Shown here piece after piece: positions 32,628 to 40,926 of a stretch of 64,000 nucleotides of DNA. The notes beneath the pieces were generated by a model. That model searched no databases, was not told the origin of the DNA, and saw only the letters and a list, made by a program, of their open reading frames with translations. A program made the translations under genes and the position numbers. Source of the stretch: Jiangella asiatica (GTDB taxonomy: Bacteria; Actinomycetota; Actinomycetes; Jiangellales; Jiangellaceae); contig NZ_SMKZ01000001.1 in assembly GCF_004349065.1 (NCBI RefSeq), positions 186,001 through 250,000 on the forward strand. The letters are read 5' to 3'. Within the stretch, counting starts at the first letter, position 1. Each line of letters starts with the position of its first letter.

Positions 32628-35288
32628 GTGAGCACTTCGGACGCCCAGCCGGACCACCGCGTCCACGTCGTCATGATGGTCGGGAACGACGTCTCGGCCG
32701 ACAGCAGGGTGAAGAAGGAGGCGCTCGCGCTCGTCGACGGCGGCGCTCGGGTCACGGTGCTCGGCGTCGCCTTCGACGGAGTCCGATCCTTCGAGCGGCT
32801 CGGTGACGCGCTGATCGTCCGCCTGCCCGTCAACTTCCTGATGCGTGACGAGCGCAACCGGCGGCGGCGCATGCGGCGAGCCTGGCGCCCGCCCCTTGTC
32901 GGCTACCGCACCCGCGCCGAGCACCTGTCCCGCGCCGCTCGCGTCCGGGCCCGGCTCGGCGAGGTCAAGGCCGACTCCGGCTGGGCCATCGCGCACCGCG
33001 GCGGCGGTGCGGGAGACGTGACCTACCGCTTCGGCGTGGTCGCGCGCAAGGTGCGCTACCTGTTGTGGAAGGCCGTCGGTCGCGGCGTCCGGGTGCGCGC
33101 GGGCGTCGGTCACCGCGTCGGCGACGGGCTCAAGCTCGGGTGGAAGGGCTGGGACTTCGTCGGCAATCGCATCACCTGGCCCGCGCGCTGGCGTACCTAT
33201 CTGCCGGAGGCCGACGACTACGAGGCCACTTTCGGCAAGGTCCTCGACCACCTCGCGCCCGACGCCGTGCACGCCCACGACATGCACCTCATCGGTGTCG
33301 CGGTCCGCGCCGCGGGCCGGGCCAGCCTGCGCGGACGCAGCATGCGCGTGGTCTACGACGCGCACGAGTTCGTCGCCGGCATGGCCCGCTACGGCCCGCG
33401 GACGCCGCGCTTCGTCAAGGCGTGGAGCAACCACGAGCGCGAGTACATCCGCCGCGCCGACCGAGTCGTCACTGTCAGCCCGGCGCTGGCGGCGGCGCTG
33501 ACCGAGCGGTACCGGCTCGACCGCGAACCAACCGTCATCCTGAACACCCCGATGATCGAGGTGCAGGCCGACGAGCCGGCATCGCTGCGAGCCCGCGCCG
33601 GCCTCAGCGACGACACCCCGCTCGTGGTCTACTCCGGCGGCCTCACGCCCGCGCGCGGCATCGGCCTGGTCATCGACGCCATGCGGTACCTGCCCGGCGT
33701 GCACCTCGCGGTCGTCTGCGTGCCCAGCACCACCGGCGCCTACGTCGACACCCTGCGCGAGCAGGCCGAGCAGGCCGGCGTCAACAACCAGGTCCACTTC
33801 GTCAACCCAGTGCACACGTCACAGGTCGTGCCGTTCCTCGGGTCGGCCGACGTCGGCGTGCACCCGCTGACGGCCGGTCCCCGCAACCACGACGTCGCGC
33901 TGCCGAACAAGCTGTTCGAGTACATCCACGCCGGCATCCCCATGGTCGTCACAGACCTGCCGAGCCTGGGCGGCTTCGTGCGGCAGTGGAAGGTGGGCGA
34001 GCCGTTCCGCGCCGGCGACGCCGCCGACCTGGCCCGGCAGGTCCAGGCCGTCCTCGCCGACAAGGCGCGCTACCGCGCCGCCACGCACGAGCCCGCCCTG
34101 CTCGAGGCCATCTCGTGGGACCGGCAGGCCGACGCGCTGCGTGACCTCTACGGCGAGCTGCTCGACGCGACGCTGGAGCTGCCCGCCGGCCGGTCCGAGA
34201 CGGTGGCCGCGGCGGCCGAGACACCGGCCGCACCGAGCCCCGGGGCGCAGCGGCCGTACCTTGTCATCGGGCCGGCCAACAGCGCCGGTCAGGCCTGGCA
34301 GTGGGCCAGCGCTGTGGAGCGGTCGCTGCCGTCGGTGCACGCGGAGTCGCTGATGGCCGACACCGGCGACTTCATATTCCGGGCACACCGGGTGGTGCCG
34401 TCCGAGCAGTTCCGCACCGACCTCGCCTGGATGGTCGAGTTCGCCGACTACGTGCTGCACCACGTCACGCACGTGCTGTTCGAGGCTGGCCGGCCCATCC
34501 TCGGACAGGCCCGCGGCCAGCTGTTCGACACCGATCTGCCGGCTTTCGAGCTGGCCGGCATCCGCACCGGCCTGGTCTTCCACGGCTCCGAGGTGCGCGA
34601 CCCGCGGCTGCACCGCGAGTGGTACCGCTACTCGCCGTTCTCCGACCCGAACGAGGAGCTGACCGGGCGGCTGCAGCGGGCCACGCAGATGGTGCAGGAC
34701 GCCATCCACGACTTCGCGGGGCCCCGCTTCGTCACCACGCCCGACCTGCTCGACTTCGTCGAGAACAGCACGTGGCTGCCGGTGGTGGTGGCCGTCGACG
34801 AGCTGCGGACCGACCGGCCGGTGCTCGAGCGGGAGCGCCCGATCGTGGTGCACGCCCCGTCGCACAGCGCGCTGAAAGGGTCGGCCTTCGTCGACGCCGC
34901 TGTGCAGGAGCTGCACGACCGGGGTGTCGTGGAGTACCGGCGGGTGCAGGGCGTGCCGCACGGCGAGCTGATGGCCATCATCCAGGACGCCGACATCGTC
35001 GTCGACCAACTGCTGCTCGGCTCGTACGGCGTGGCGGCGTGCGAGGCCATGGCGGCCGGCCGGGTCACCGTCGGCCATGTCGCGGACCAGGTCAGGGCGC
35101 GTATCCCGGTCGATCTGCCGCTGCTCGAGGCCACCCCGGACAACCTCGGCGACGTCATCGAGCGGCTGGTCGCCGAGCGCGACGAGGCCATCAAGGCCGG
35201 TGCCGCGGGCGTCGACTATGTCCAGCGCTTCCACGACGGTCGCGAGTCCGCGCGGGTGCTGGGTGGCTTCCTGGGCGTCGACGCCTGA
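32628..35288 (+). CDS. Fused bifunctional glycosyltransferase (GT4 domain + 'NSAGQ' domain)
   Basis: An 886-residue protein from the GTG at 32628. The first half (about 10-520) is a GT4 enzyme: N-D-V-S-A-D-S-R-V-K-K-E-A near 21, V-H-A-H-D-M-H-L near 213, Y-D-A-H-E-F near 243, Y-S-G-G-L-T-P-A-R-G near 340 and V-A-L-P-N-K-L-F-E-Y near 423. An Ala/Pro/Thr linker (about 520-545) leads to a second half (about 546-886) starting I-G-P-A-N-S-A-G-Q-A-W-Q-W. The second half is paralogous over its length to the free-standing protein at 20546 (shared F-H-G-S-x-V-R, H-A-P-S, A-C-E-A-M-A-A-G-R). The fusion suggests the two activities act in sequence on one acceptor. It probably forms an operon with the dehydrogenase 2 bp upstream. 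Confidence 0.88.
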   Translation: MSTSDAQPDHRVHVVMMVGNDVSADSRVKKEALALVDGGARVTVLGVAFDGVRSFERLGDALIVRLPVNFLMRDERNRRRRMRRAWRPPLVGYRTRAEHLSRAARVRARLGEVKADSGWAIAHRGGGAGDVTYRFGVVARKVRYLLWKAVGRGVRVRAGVGHRVGDGLKLGWKGWDFVGNRITWPARWRTYLPEADDYEATFGKVLDHLAPDAVHAHDMHLIGVAVRAAGRASLRGRSMRVVYDAHEFVAGMARYGPRTPRFVKAWSNHEREYIRRADRVVTVSPALAAALTERYRLDREPTVILNTPMIEVQADEPASLRARAGLSDDTPLVVYSGGLTPARGIGLVIDAMRYLPGVHLAVVCVPSTTGAYVDTLREQAEQAGVNNQVHFVNPVHTSQVVPFLGSADVGVHPLTAGPRNHDVALPNKLFEYIHAGIPMVVTDLPSLGGFVRQWKVGEPFRAGDAADLARQVQAVLADKARYRAATHEPALLEAISWDRQADALRDLYGELLDATLELPAGRSETVAAAAETPAAPSPGAQRPYLVIGPANSAGQAWQWASAVERSLPSVHAESLMADTGDFIFRAHRVVPSEQFRTDLAWMVEFADYVLHHVTHVLFEAGRPILGQARGQLFDTDLPAFELAGIRTGLVFHGSEVRDPRLHREWYRYSPFSDPNEELTGRLQRATQMVQDAIHDFAGPRFVTTPDLLDFVENSTWLPVVVAVDELRTDRPVLERERPIVVHAPSHSALKGSAFVDAAVQELHDRGVVEYRRVQGVPHGELMAIIQDADIVVDQLLLGSYGVAACEAMAAGRVTVGHVADQVRARIPVDLPLLEATPDNLGDVIERLVAERDEAIKAGAAGVDYVQRFHDGRESARVLGGFLGVDA

Positions 35289-35393
35289 TCCGTCCCGCCT
35301 GCAGATTTCGGCCGATTGTGCTTGCGGTGTCAATTGTGACCAGTGAGACTGTTGTTACTACTGGGATACCTGGCACCACCACGGGGGTCGGCG

Positions 35394-37313
35394 ATGACGA
35401 CGATGCGCGCGGTACTGGCGGGCGCTCTCGTCGCGCTCGGCCTCACCCTGCCCGCGCAGCCCGGTGCGGCCGCGGGCCCCACCACGACTGCGGATGCGGC
35501 GGTTGATCGGCAGGAGCTGCAGACCGTCCGGCTACCGGCGATGAGCAGCGCGTTCGGCGGCATCGGCACCCTGCCGCCGACGCCCGAGGGGCAGGCGAAC
35601 GACCCGAGCCTGGGCACCGTCCCGGTCGTCTACACACCGGAGTACGACGTCAGCCCGTTCCAGCTGGCCGCCGTCACCTGGACCGGCACCGCGCCGGTGT
35701 CCGCGTGGGCGCGGGTGCGCACCGACGGCACGTGGTCGCAGTGGTACGAGCTGCCCGCCGACTCCGACCACCAGCCCGACCCCGGCTCCGCCGAGGCCGC
35801 CGCCACCCGCAACGGCACCGACCCGCTGCTGGTGCCGGAGTCCGACGGCATCCAGGTGCGGGTGGACTCTTCCGTGCGTCCGGGGACCCGGCAGCTCGGC
35901 GACCTGCGCCTGGACCTCGTCGACCCGTCGGCGACGCCGACCGCGGCCTCGGCGGAACCCCAGGCTGAGCGGGCACCGGCGCAGGACGAGCGGGTCGCGA
36001 CGCCGCAGCCCTCGGTCTACCGGCGCTCGCAGTGGGGCGCCGACGAGTCGATGCGGGCGGACCCGCCGACATTCGGGCAGGTCAACGGGGCTTTCGTGCA
36101 TCACACGGTGAGCGCCACGCAGTACTCGGCCGCGGACGTGCCGAGCATGATCCGCTCGATCTACGTCTACCACGTGCGTTCCCGGGGCTGGAACGACATC
36201 GGCTACAACTTCATCATCGACCGGTTCGGCCGCATCTGGGAAGGCCGCTACGGCGGCATCAACCGGGCGGTGACCGGCGCGCACACGGCCGGCTACAACG
36301 ACGACGCGTTCGCGGCCTCGGCGTTGGGCACCTACACCGACTCGCCGCCGACGGCGCAGATGCTGCGTGCCTACGAGGAGCTGTTCGGCTGGAAGTTCGG
36401 CATCCACGGCGTCAACCCGCGGCACGCGGTGAACTACGACGGCGAGAGCTGGCCGGCCATCGCCGGGCACCGCGACGCGGCCGCGACGGCCTGCCCCGGC
36501 GACGCCCTCTACGCCCGGCTGGGCACGATCCGGGCCGGCACCGTCACGACGATGAGCCTGTCGCCCAGCCGCGACACCAACCGCAACGCCAGGGCCGACC
36601 TGATGGCCACCCGCTCCGACGGCTCACTCGTCGCCGCCGATGTGGTCGGAGGCGCCCTCGTCGGGATGCGCTCGGTGGGCACCGGCTGGAACGCGATGGT
36701 CTCGATCGCGCTGCCCGGGGACTGGAACGGCGACCGCCGCGACGACATGATCGCCCGGCGGCGCGACGGCACCCTCCTGCTGTATCCCGGCGCCGGGAAC
36801 GGCACGTTCGCCCGGCCGGTCCGCATCGGCTCGGGCTGGCAGATCATGAGCCTGGTCACCGCGCCCGGCGACTGGGACCGCGACGGCAACCCGGACCTGA
36901 TCGCGCGGCGCACCTCCGACGGCACGCTGTGGCTGTACCGCGGCAACGGCCGCGGCGGCTTCGTCGAGCAGCGCCGGATCGGCAGCGGCTGGCAGTCGTT
37001 CACCACGCTCGTCGGGGTGGGCGACTGGGACGGCGACAACGTCGGTGACCTGGTCGGCCGCCGATCCGACGGGTCACTCTGGCTCTATCCGGGCGGGGGC
37101 GCGGGCACGTTCGGGACGCCGCGGCGCATCGGCGTCGGCTGGAACGGCTACCAGATCGCCGGGGTCGGCGACGCCAGCGGCGACGGGCGGGCCGACATCG
37201 TCGCTCGCAGCACGGTCGGCACGCTGGTGCTCTACCCGGGCAACGGCACCGGTGGCTTCGGCCGGGCCAGAACGGTGGGCACCGGCTGGGGCGGCTACAA
37301 CCGGTTGTTCTGA
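35394..37313 (+). CDS. Secreted PGRP-type N-acetylmuramoyl-L-alanine amidase with FG-GAP repeats
   Basis: A 639-residue exported protein. The ATG at 35394 has GGGGGT 6 nt upstream and opens a signal peptide ending A-Q-P-G-A-A-A near 27. A linker domain (about 50-190) precedes the amidase/PGRP domain (about 205-385). That domain has R-S-Q-W-G-A-D, the zinc-ligand region A-F-V-H-H-T-V near 235, N-F-I-I-D-R-F-G-R-I near 275 and the second ligand region I-A-G-H-R-D-A-A ... A-C-P-G-D near 365. Four to five FG-GAP/VCBS repeats follow (about 395-639), recognisable by G-D-W-N-G-D-R-R-D-D and G-D-W-D-G-D-N-V-G-D. It cleaves or binds peptidoglycan outside the cell, and the propeller probably binds wall carbohydrate. 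Confidence 0.9.
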   Translation: MTTMRAVLAGALVALGLTLPAQPGAAAGPTTTADAAVDRQELQTVRLPAMSSAFGGIGTLPPTPEGQANDPSLGTVPVVYTPEYDVSPFQLAAVTWTGTAPVSAWARVRTDGTWSQWYELPADSDHQPDPGSAEAAATRNGTDPLLVPESDGIQVRVDSSVRPGTRQLGDLRLDLVDPSATPTAASAEPQAERAPAQDERVATPQPSVYRRSQWGADESMRADPPTFGQVNGAFVHHTVSATQYSAADVPSMIRSIYVYHVRSRGWNDIGYNFIIDRFGRIWEGRYGGINRAVTGAHTAGYNDDAFAASALGTYTDSPPTAQMLRAYEELFGWKFGIHGVNPRHAVNYDGESWPAIAGHRDAAATACPGDALYARLGTIRAGTVTTMSLSPSRDTNRNARADLMATRSDGSLVAADVVGGALVGMRSVGTGWNAMVSIALPGDWNGDRRDDMIARRRDGTLLLYPGAGNGTFARPVRIGSGWQIMSLVTAPGDWDRDGNPDLIARRTSDGTLWLYRGNGRGGFVEQRRIGSGWQSFTTLVGVGDWDGDNVGDLVGRRSDGSLWLYPGGGAGTFGTPRRIGVGWNGYQIAGVGDASGDGRADIVARSTVGTLVLYPGNGTGGFGRARTVGTGWGGYNRLF

Positions 37314-37319
37314 GCGCCG

Positions 37320-37717
37320 ATGCGCCGGGGGCGAGGTAGGACGGTCGTCGCGGCGGCGGCCCTGGCCGTGGCGTCGGCCATGACCCTGACCGGCACACCG
37401 GCATCGGCCGTCGACAACGGGGGCGCGGAGGTCGCGACCCTCACGGCGGACGGCGACCTGATGCTGGAGGGCCGCAGGCGACTACATCACCGGCGGTGAC
37501 TTGATCGCAGCTACGATTACTGTGCCGCAGACGACGGCGGTCGCCGCTATTTCCGGCCGCATCCTCACGCACGGCGCACCCGCGTTCACTCAATTCACCT
37601 CGACCAACGGCGCCTGGACGGTGCGCGGGCTGGCAGTACCTGCAGGCGTTCGCCGACCCGTACGACGCTGCGGTCACCGGCTCGCCGCACCGATTGAGCA
37701 CCGCGGCCGGCGGCTAG
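37320..37717 (+). pseudogene. Frameshifted relic of a small secreted protein
   Basis: The ATG at 37320 opens a clear signal peptide (A-A-A-A-L-A-V-A-S-A ... T-P-A-S-A) and continues A-T-L-T-A-D-G-D-L-M-L-E-G before running into a stop at 37497-37499. A second frame picks up at once with D-Y-I-T-G-G-D-L-I-A-A-T and W-T-V-R. A third frame finishes with G-W-Q-Y-L-Q-A-F-A-D-P-Y-D-A-A-V-T and a stop at 37715-37717. Joined, they give a secreted protein of about 130 residues with two frameshifts. I do not recognise the family. Decay or sequencing error cannot be told apart here. The following 280 bp hold only a terminator hairpin. Confidence 0.55.
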
Positions 37718-37996
37718 CCGGTGGGCGTTCGGGGCGGTAGCGGAGGAGCATATGGTCCCCTCGAAGATGGATTCGGCTCGCCATCGAACTGAGTTCCAGC
37801 TACGGGCCGGCCATCGCGAGGCGAGCAGCTGCGCCGGCAGGTGACCGTCATGCCGTGGCGTGATGGCGATATCGTCAGGTCGGGTGAACCTGAGAGTGGT
37901 CGATTCCGCAACGCTGGTCGTAATGCGAGCCGGCGCCGCCTGGGCGATATGTGTCCTCATCGCCGAATTCTTCGATATTCGTAAGTTCATCGCAAT

Positions 37997-38037
37997 GAGG
38001 AGGCCATGCGAATGCACTTGATTCGGATGGCCTCCTC
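37997..38037 (-). terminator. Strong hairpin downstream of the small secreted protein gene
   Basis: GAGGAGGCCAT (37997-38007) and ATGGCCTCCTC (38027-38037) form a perfect 11-bp stem with a 19-nt loop. It begins 10 bp after the stop codon of the minus-strand gene at 38048. No T run follows, so this is a structural terminator candidate. Confidence 0.55.
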
Positions 38038-38047
38038 GGGACGTTGC

Positions 38048-38542
38048 TTAAGGATCCACGGTGCATGCGCTCGTGGTGAAGCCAGCCCAGGGTGCCCCTG
38101 TGACAAGGTCGGGAAGCAGGATCCAACCATTGCCGTTGGTGACACCACAAGCGTCATAACGGCCGCCCAGTGTGAGATCGCGACACGGCCACGTGGATCC
38201 GGCTTCGAGAAAGTACTTGATAGTGGAGTCGGCGCGGGCGTGGGAGAAGAAGCCGATTCGAGCTGTAGTCGTGATCCAGGTTCCGACACACTGACCAGGG
38301 GAAGCTGCCGCCGCAGCAGCTTCCTGAGCGCTCGGCGCTGAGCTGTCGCTGAACTGAGTGGTATAAACATCCTTACCGTTGAAGGTGTCCGTCATCTCGA
38401 CCCGCAGTCCAGGCTGACTGCTCGATACTTGGCCCGTGAAGGACGCCTCCGTAGATGGCGTTACGATGGCCCCTGTTGTCAATGCTGATGCGGTCGCAAA
38501 GGCTGCCGTCAAAGCAAGATTTCGCCAATTATTGAATCGCAT
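38048..38542 (-). CDS. Small secreted protein, unknown function
   Basis: A 164-residue protein starting M-R-F-N-N-W-R with a signal peptide (hydrophobic about 8-28, cleavage likely near T-E-A-S). The mature part is rich in Ser/Thr/Ala and holds four cysteines (in P-G-Q-C-V, W-P-C-R-D, D-A-C-G-V and S-A-C-T-V), enough for two disulphides. No family is recognised. Codon use is less GC-biased than in neighbours, consistent with the lower-GC stretch it sits in, so horizontal origin is possible. A strong hairpin follows the stop. Confidence 0.7.
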   Translation of the reverse strand: MRFNNWRNLALTAAFATASALTTGAIVTPSTEASFTGQVSSSQPGLRVEMTDTFNGKDVYTTQFSDSSAPSAQEAAAAAASPGQCVGTWITTTARIGFFSHARADSTIKYFLEAGSTWPCRDLTLGGRYDACGVTNGNGWILLPDLVTGAPWAGFTTSACTVDP

Positions 38543-38737
38543 GTTCCACCAATCAGTTAGATTCGAGGCCCTTCGACCCGCTGTCCGCGCGCGGATTGGA
38601 CCTCTTGGCGAATGAAACCAGATTCTTGGCTGACTGATCTCTCGGCCGAGAGCAAAGTAATGACATGCTAGACTGCAGCCGATCTTGTCGTCAATCCCTT
38701 AGCCCGAGGCGCCGGCTGGGCAGTTTACGACCCCACA

Positions 38738-38821
38738 GCGTCGAGGGAGCCGTCGTGGTCGCTCCATGACCAGACCTTCTCTACGATCCACGCGCGCAGC
38801 ATCGCCGGCGAGCCGACCAGG
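38738..38821 (-). pseudogene. 84-bp fragment duplicated from the epoxide hydrolase gene
   Basis: Positions 38738-38821 match 43827-43910 in the same orientation with 78 of 84 bases identical by eye. On the minus strand the fragment reads the epoxide-hydrolase segment S-P-A-M-L-R-A-W-I-V-E-K-V-W-S-W-S-D-H-D, against S-P-A-M-L-C-A-W-I-V-E-K-F-W-S-W-T-D-H-D in the longer copy. No flanking hydrolase sequence is present, so it is debris of a second copy. The rest of 38543-39281 has no intact gene. One forward frame ending at 39150 (A-D-I-A-G-G-A-V-M-G-A-Y) may be another unrecognised remnant. Confidence 0.7.
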
Positions 38822-39163
38822 ACTGACCGCGACATTGTCGCTGTGCCGTTCTGACCGCCGGACCGCGCGGCGAAGACGCTGCCTGCCAACCTAGATTAGG
38901 GATTCGTGCGTGGTTCTCGCCTGCGCGATGCACACTCGAAAAGGCGCGGGAGTCCAAGGGCGATGCCCGTGACGTGTACTGCTGCTGGGCCTGCGCAATC
39001 AGAAGCTGATCGCCGAACCATGTGCGAGGACCGGGCACGTCGCTGCCGGGCGTCGCCGACATCGCCGGTGGAGCCGTGATGGGCGCGTACGCCGGCGACG
39101 ACACCTCCCGGCGGATCCTCGATGGAAAGATCACTGAAATTGTGATCTGACCCAAACAGCGCG

Positions 39164-39202
39164 AAAACCCGGAACCCCTCCGAGCGGGACCTTCCCGGGT
39201 TC
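39164..39202 (-). terminator. Terminator candidate downstream of the gtrA-like gene
   Basis: On the minus strand an AACCCGG/CCGGGTT stem with a long GC-rich internal loop is followed by TTTTC. It lies about 80 bp after the gtrA-like stop codon, in the right orientation to end the gtrB-gtrA transcript. Confidence 0.4.
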
Positions 39203-39281
39203 ACTTCCGAGCCCACCGCGATGGACCGCCGTACTCGACACCACCCAAACGCCTATGCAACGTCCGGGGCTGGCGGAAGGG

Positions 39282-39716
39282 TCACTGTGGTCGCGACCGA
39301 CGCTCGAACACTGTGATCATCTGGTCCTCACCTCGGCGCAGCCCCTCGCCTCTCGCTCGTCCGACGAGAAGACGCCGTGCCACGACAAAGGTGACCGGTA
39401 TGGCCATGACAGCCGCGAATAGCGGGGCCACCCGTTCGCCCAACCCGACATACTCGACCAGCACGACGACGCCGACGGTCGTCACCACGAAGTTGACCAC
39501 GGTGGACAGCGGGAAGAGCAGGAACCGCCGCAGCGTCGGTCTGACTCTGTAGGTGAAGAGCGTATTGAGGAAGAACGACCCGATCGTGGAGAGAACGAAG
39601 GCGACGACGTGCCCCGGCAAGTACCCGATCCACTCACGCATCGAGAGATAGAACCCGTAGTAGGTCGCCGTATTGACACCGCCTACGACGACGAATCTCA
39701 GAGCCTGACCGATCAT
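39282..39716 (-). CDS. GtrA-family membrane protein (lipid-linked sugar flippase component)
   Basis: A 144-residue protein with four predicted transmembrane helices (about 8-28, 36-56, 70-92 and 98-118) and the GtrA signature start F-V-V-V-G-G-V-N-T-A-T-Y-Y-G. Further along it has S-F-F-L-N-T-L-F-T-Y near 48. GtrA/GtcA proteins are proposed to move undecaprenyl-phosphate-linked monosaccharides across the membrane. The ATG overlaps the stop of the GtrB-like gene by 4 bp, so they are translated together. GC content here is visibly lower than in the surrounding locus. Confidence 0.88.
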   Translation of the reverse strand: MIGQALRFVVVGGVNTATYYGFYLSMREWIGYLPGHVVAFVLSTIGSFFLNTLFTYRVRPTLRRFLLFPLSTVVNFVVTTVGVVVLVEYVGLGERVAPLFAAVMAIPVTFVVARRLLVGRARGEGLRRGEDQMITVFERRSRPQ

Positions 39717-40651
39717 CGCGGTAGACGCGGGGTGTCGAGGTTCGATTCCTTGACGATGAAGTGTGGTCGGCGCTTGGTCTCCAGGAAGATCCGACCGACA
39801 TATTCCCCGATTATGCCGAGCACGATCATCTGGGCTCCGCCCAGGCCGATGATCGCCGCGATCAACGTCAAGTACCCGGGGGTGTCCACGCCGACCATGA
39901 GGGCATTGATGATTTGCCAGGCGAGATACACAGCCGATCCGATCACGAGCAGAATCCCGGCGTGGATCGCCGACCGTAGGGGCTTAATGTTGAACGACAG
40001 GACTCCGTCGACGCCGTAGTTCACAAGGCTCCCGAGCGACCACGACGAGCTGCCGTGCTCGCGTATTCCGCTCTTGAACGGTACGACGGTTACGGGAAAC
40101 CCGATCCATGCGAACAATCCCTTGGAGAACCGGTTGTGCTCGGTCAGGCTGAGCAGGGCGTCCAGTGCACGGCGGCTGAGCAACCTGAAGTCGCCTTCTC
40201 CGTCGGCCAGGCGCACGTCGACGACGGAGTTGACCGCTCGGAAGTAGAGGCGGCTGAGATTTCGCCGAAATAGCGGATCGTTGGTTCTGTCTCGCCGCGC
40301 CACCACCTGGTCGGCGCCGGCCAGGTGTTCTTCGAGAAGCTTGGGAATCAGTTCGGGCGGGTGCTGCAAGTCTGCATCCATGATCACGACGGCGTCGCCA
40401 CGAGCCGCACGCAGGCCGGCGAGCATGGCTGCCTCTTTGCCGAAGTTCCGGCTCAGCGCGATGTACTTCACGCGGGAGTCGGATTCCGCGAGCTTGCGGA
40501 GGACCGCGGGCGTGTCGTCGGTGCTGCCGTCGTCGACGAAGACGAACTCCATGTCGGTCTCTGCCATCTCCGACGTTGCGGCCAGCCGGGCATAGAGTAT
40601 CGGCAACCCGTCCGCCTCGCCGTAGCACGGCACGACGATCGAGGTGATCAT
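39713..40651 (-). CDS. GtrB/CsbB-like polyprenyl-phosphate glycosyltransferase
   Basis: A 312-residue family 2 glycosyltransferase that charges undecaprenyl phosphate with a sugar. The GT-A domain (about 3-215) shows I-V-V-P-C-Y-G-E near 6, F-V-F-V-D-D-G-S-T-D-D near 37, I-M-D-A-D-L-Q-H-P-P near 91 (DxD) and G-D-F-R-L-L-S-R-R near 152. Two C-terminal helices (about 225-247 and 260-285) anchor it. ATG 40651 is preferred because a G-rich Shine-Dalgarno lies 6 nt upstream; an in-frame upstream extension is not needed. With GtrA and the divergent YfhO-like protein it forms a recognisable three-part glycosylation set. Confidence 0.9.
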   Translation of the reverse strand: MITSIVVPCYGEADGLPILYARLAATSEMAETDMEFVFVDDGSTDDTPAVLRKLAESDSRVKYIALSRNFGKEAAMLAGLRAARGDAVVIMDADLQHPPELIPKLLEEHLAGADQVVARRDRTNDPLFRRNLSRLYFRAVNSVVDVRLADGEGDFRLLSRRALDALLSLTEHNRFSKGLFAWIGFPVTVVPFKSGIREHGSSSWSLGSLVNYGVDGVLSFNIKPLRSAIHAGILLVIGSAVYLAWQIINALMVGVDTPGYLTLIAAIIGLGGAQMIVLGIIGEYVGRIFLETKRRPHFIVKESNLDTPRLPR

Positions 40652-40926
40652 GCGGTTCCCCCCTGCTATCTGATCAGTGCCGATCGACCCACACAGCACG
40701 TCCTGCGGTCGTCATTGAATTGTTGTCCTACCCATAGGCGGCAGCCATGGGTATAGAAGCTCGGATCTCGGACTCCGCGGTGGCGATGGCAACGGCGTCA
40801 TTGTGGCACGGAACGAGTGCAATATCCCTCCCTGCAAGGGCACCATTTAATGCCGTGCTACGGTCAGCGCTATTGTGCGGCCCGGGTCGGGACGCTTTCG
40901 CGAGCCGATGGATCGGTGCAACTACT

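Noticed and set aside
38543-39281. tRNA gene or attachment site in the low-GC scar
   Set aside because: No cloverleaf with the G-T-T-C-x-A-x-x-C loop could be found, and no direct repeat pair was seen by eye.
40747-40926. N-terminal 60-codon extension of the YfhO-like protein from the ATG at 40747
   Set aside because: Third-position GC is low and there is no membrane or domain signal. It reads like intergenic promoter DNA between divergent genes.
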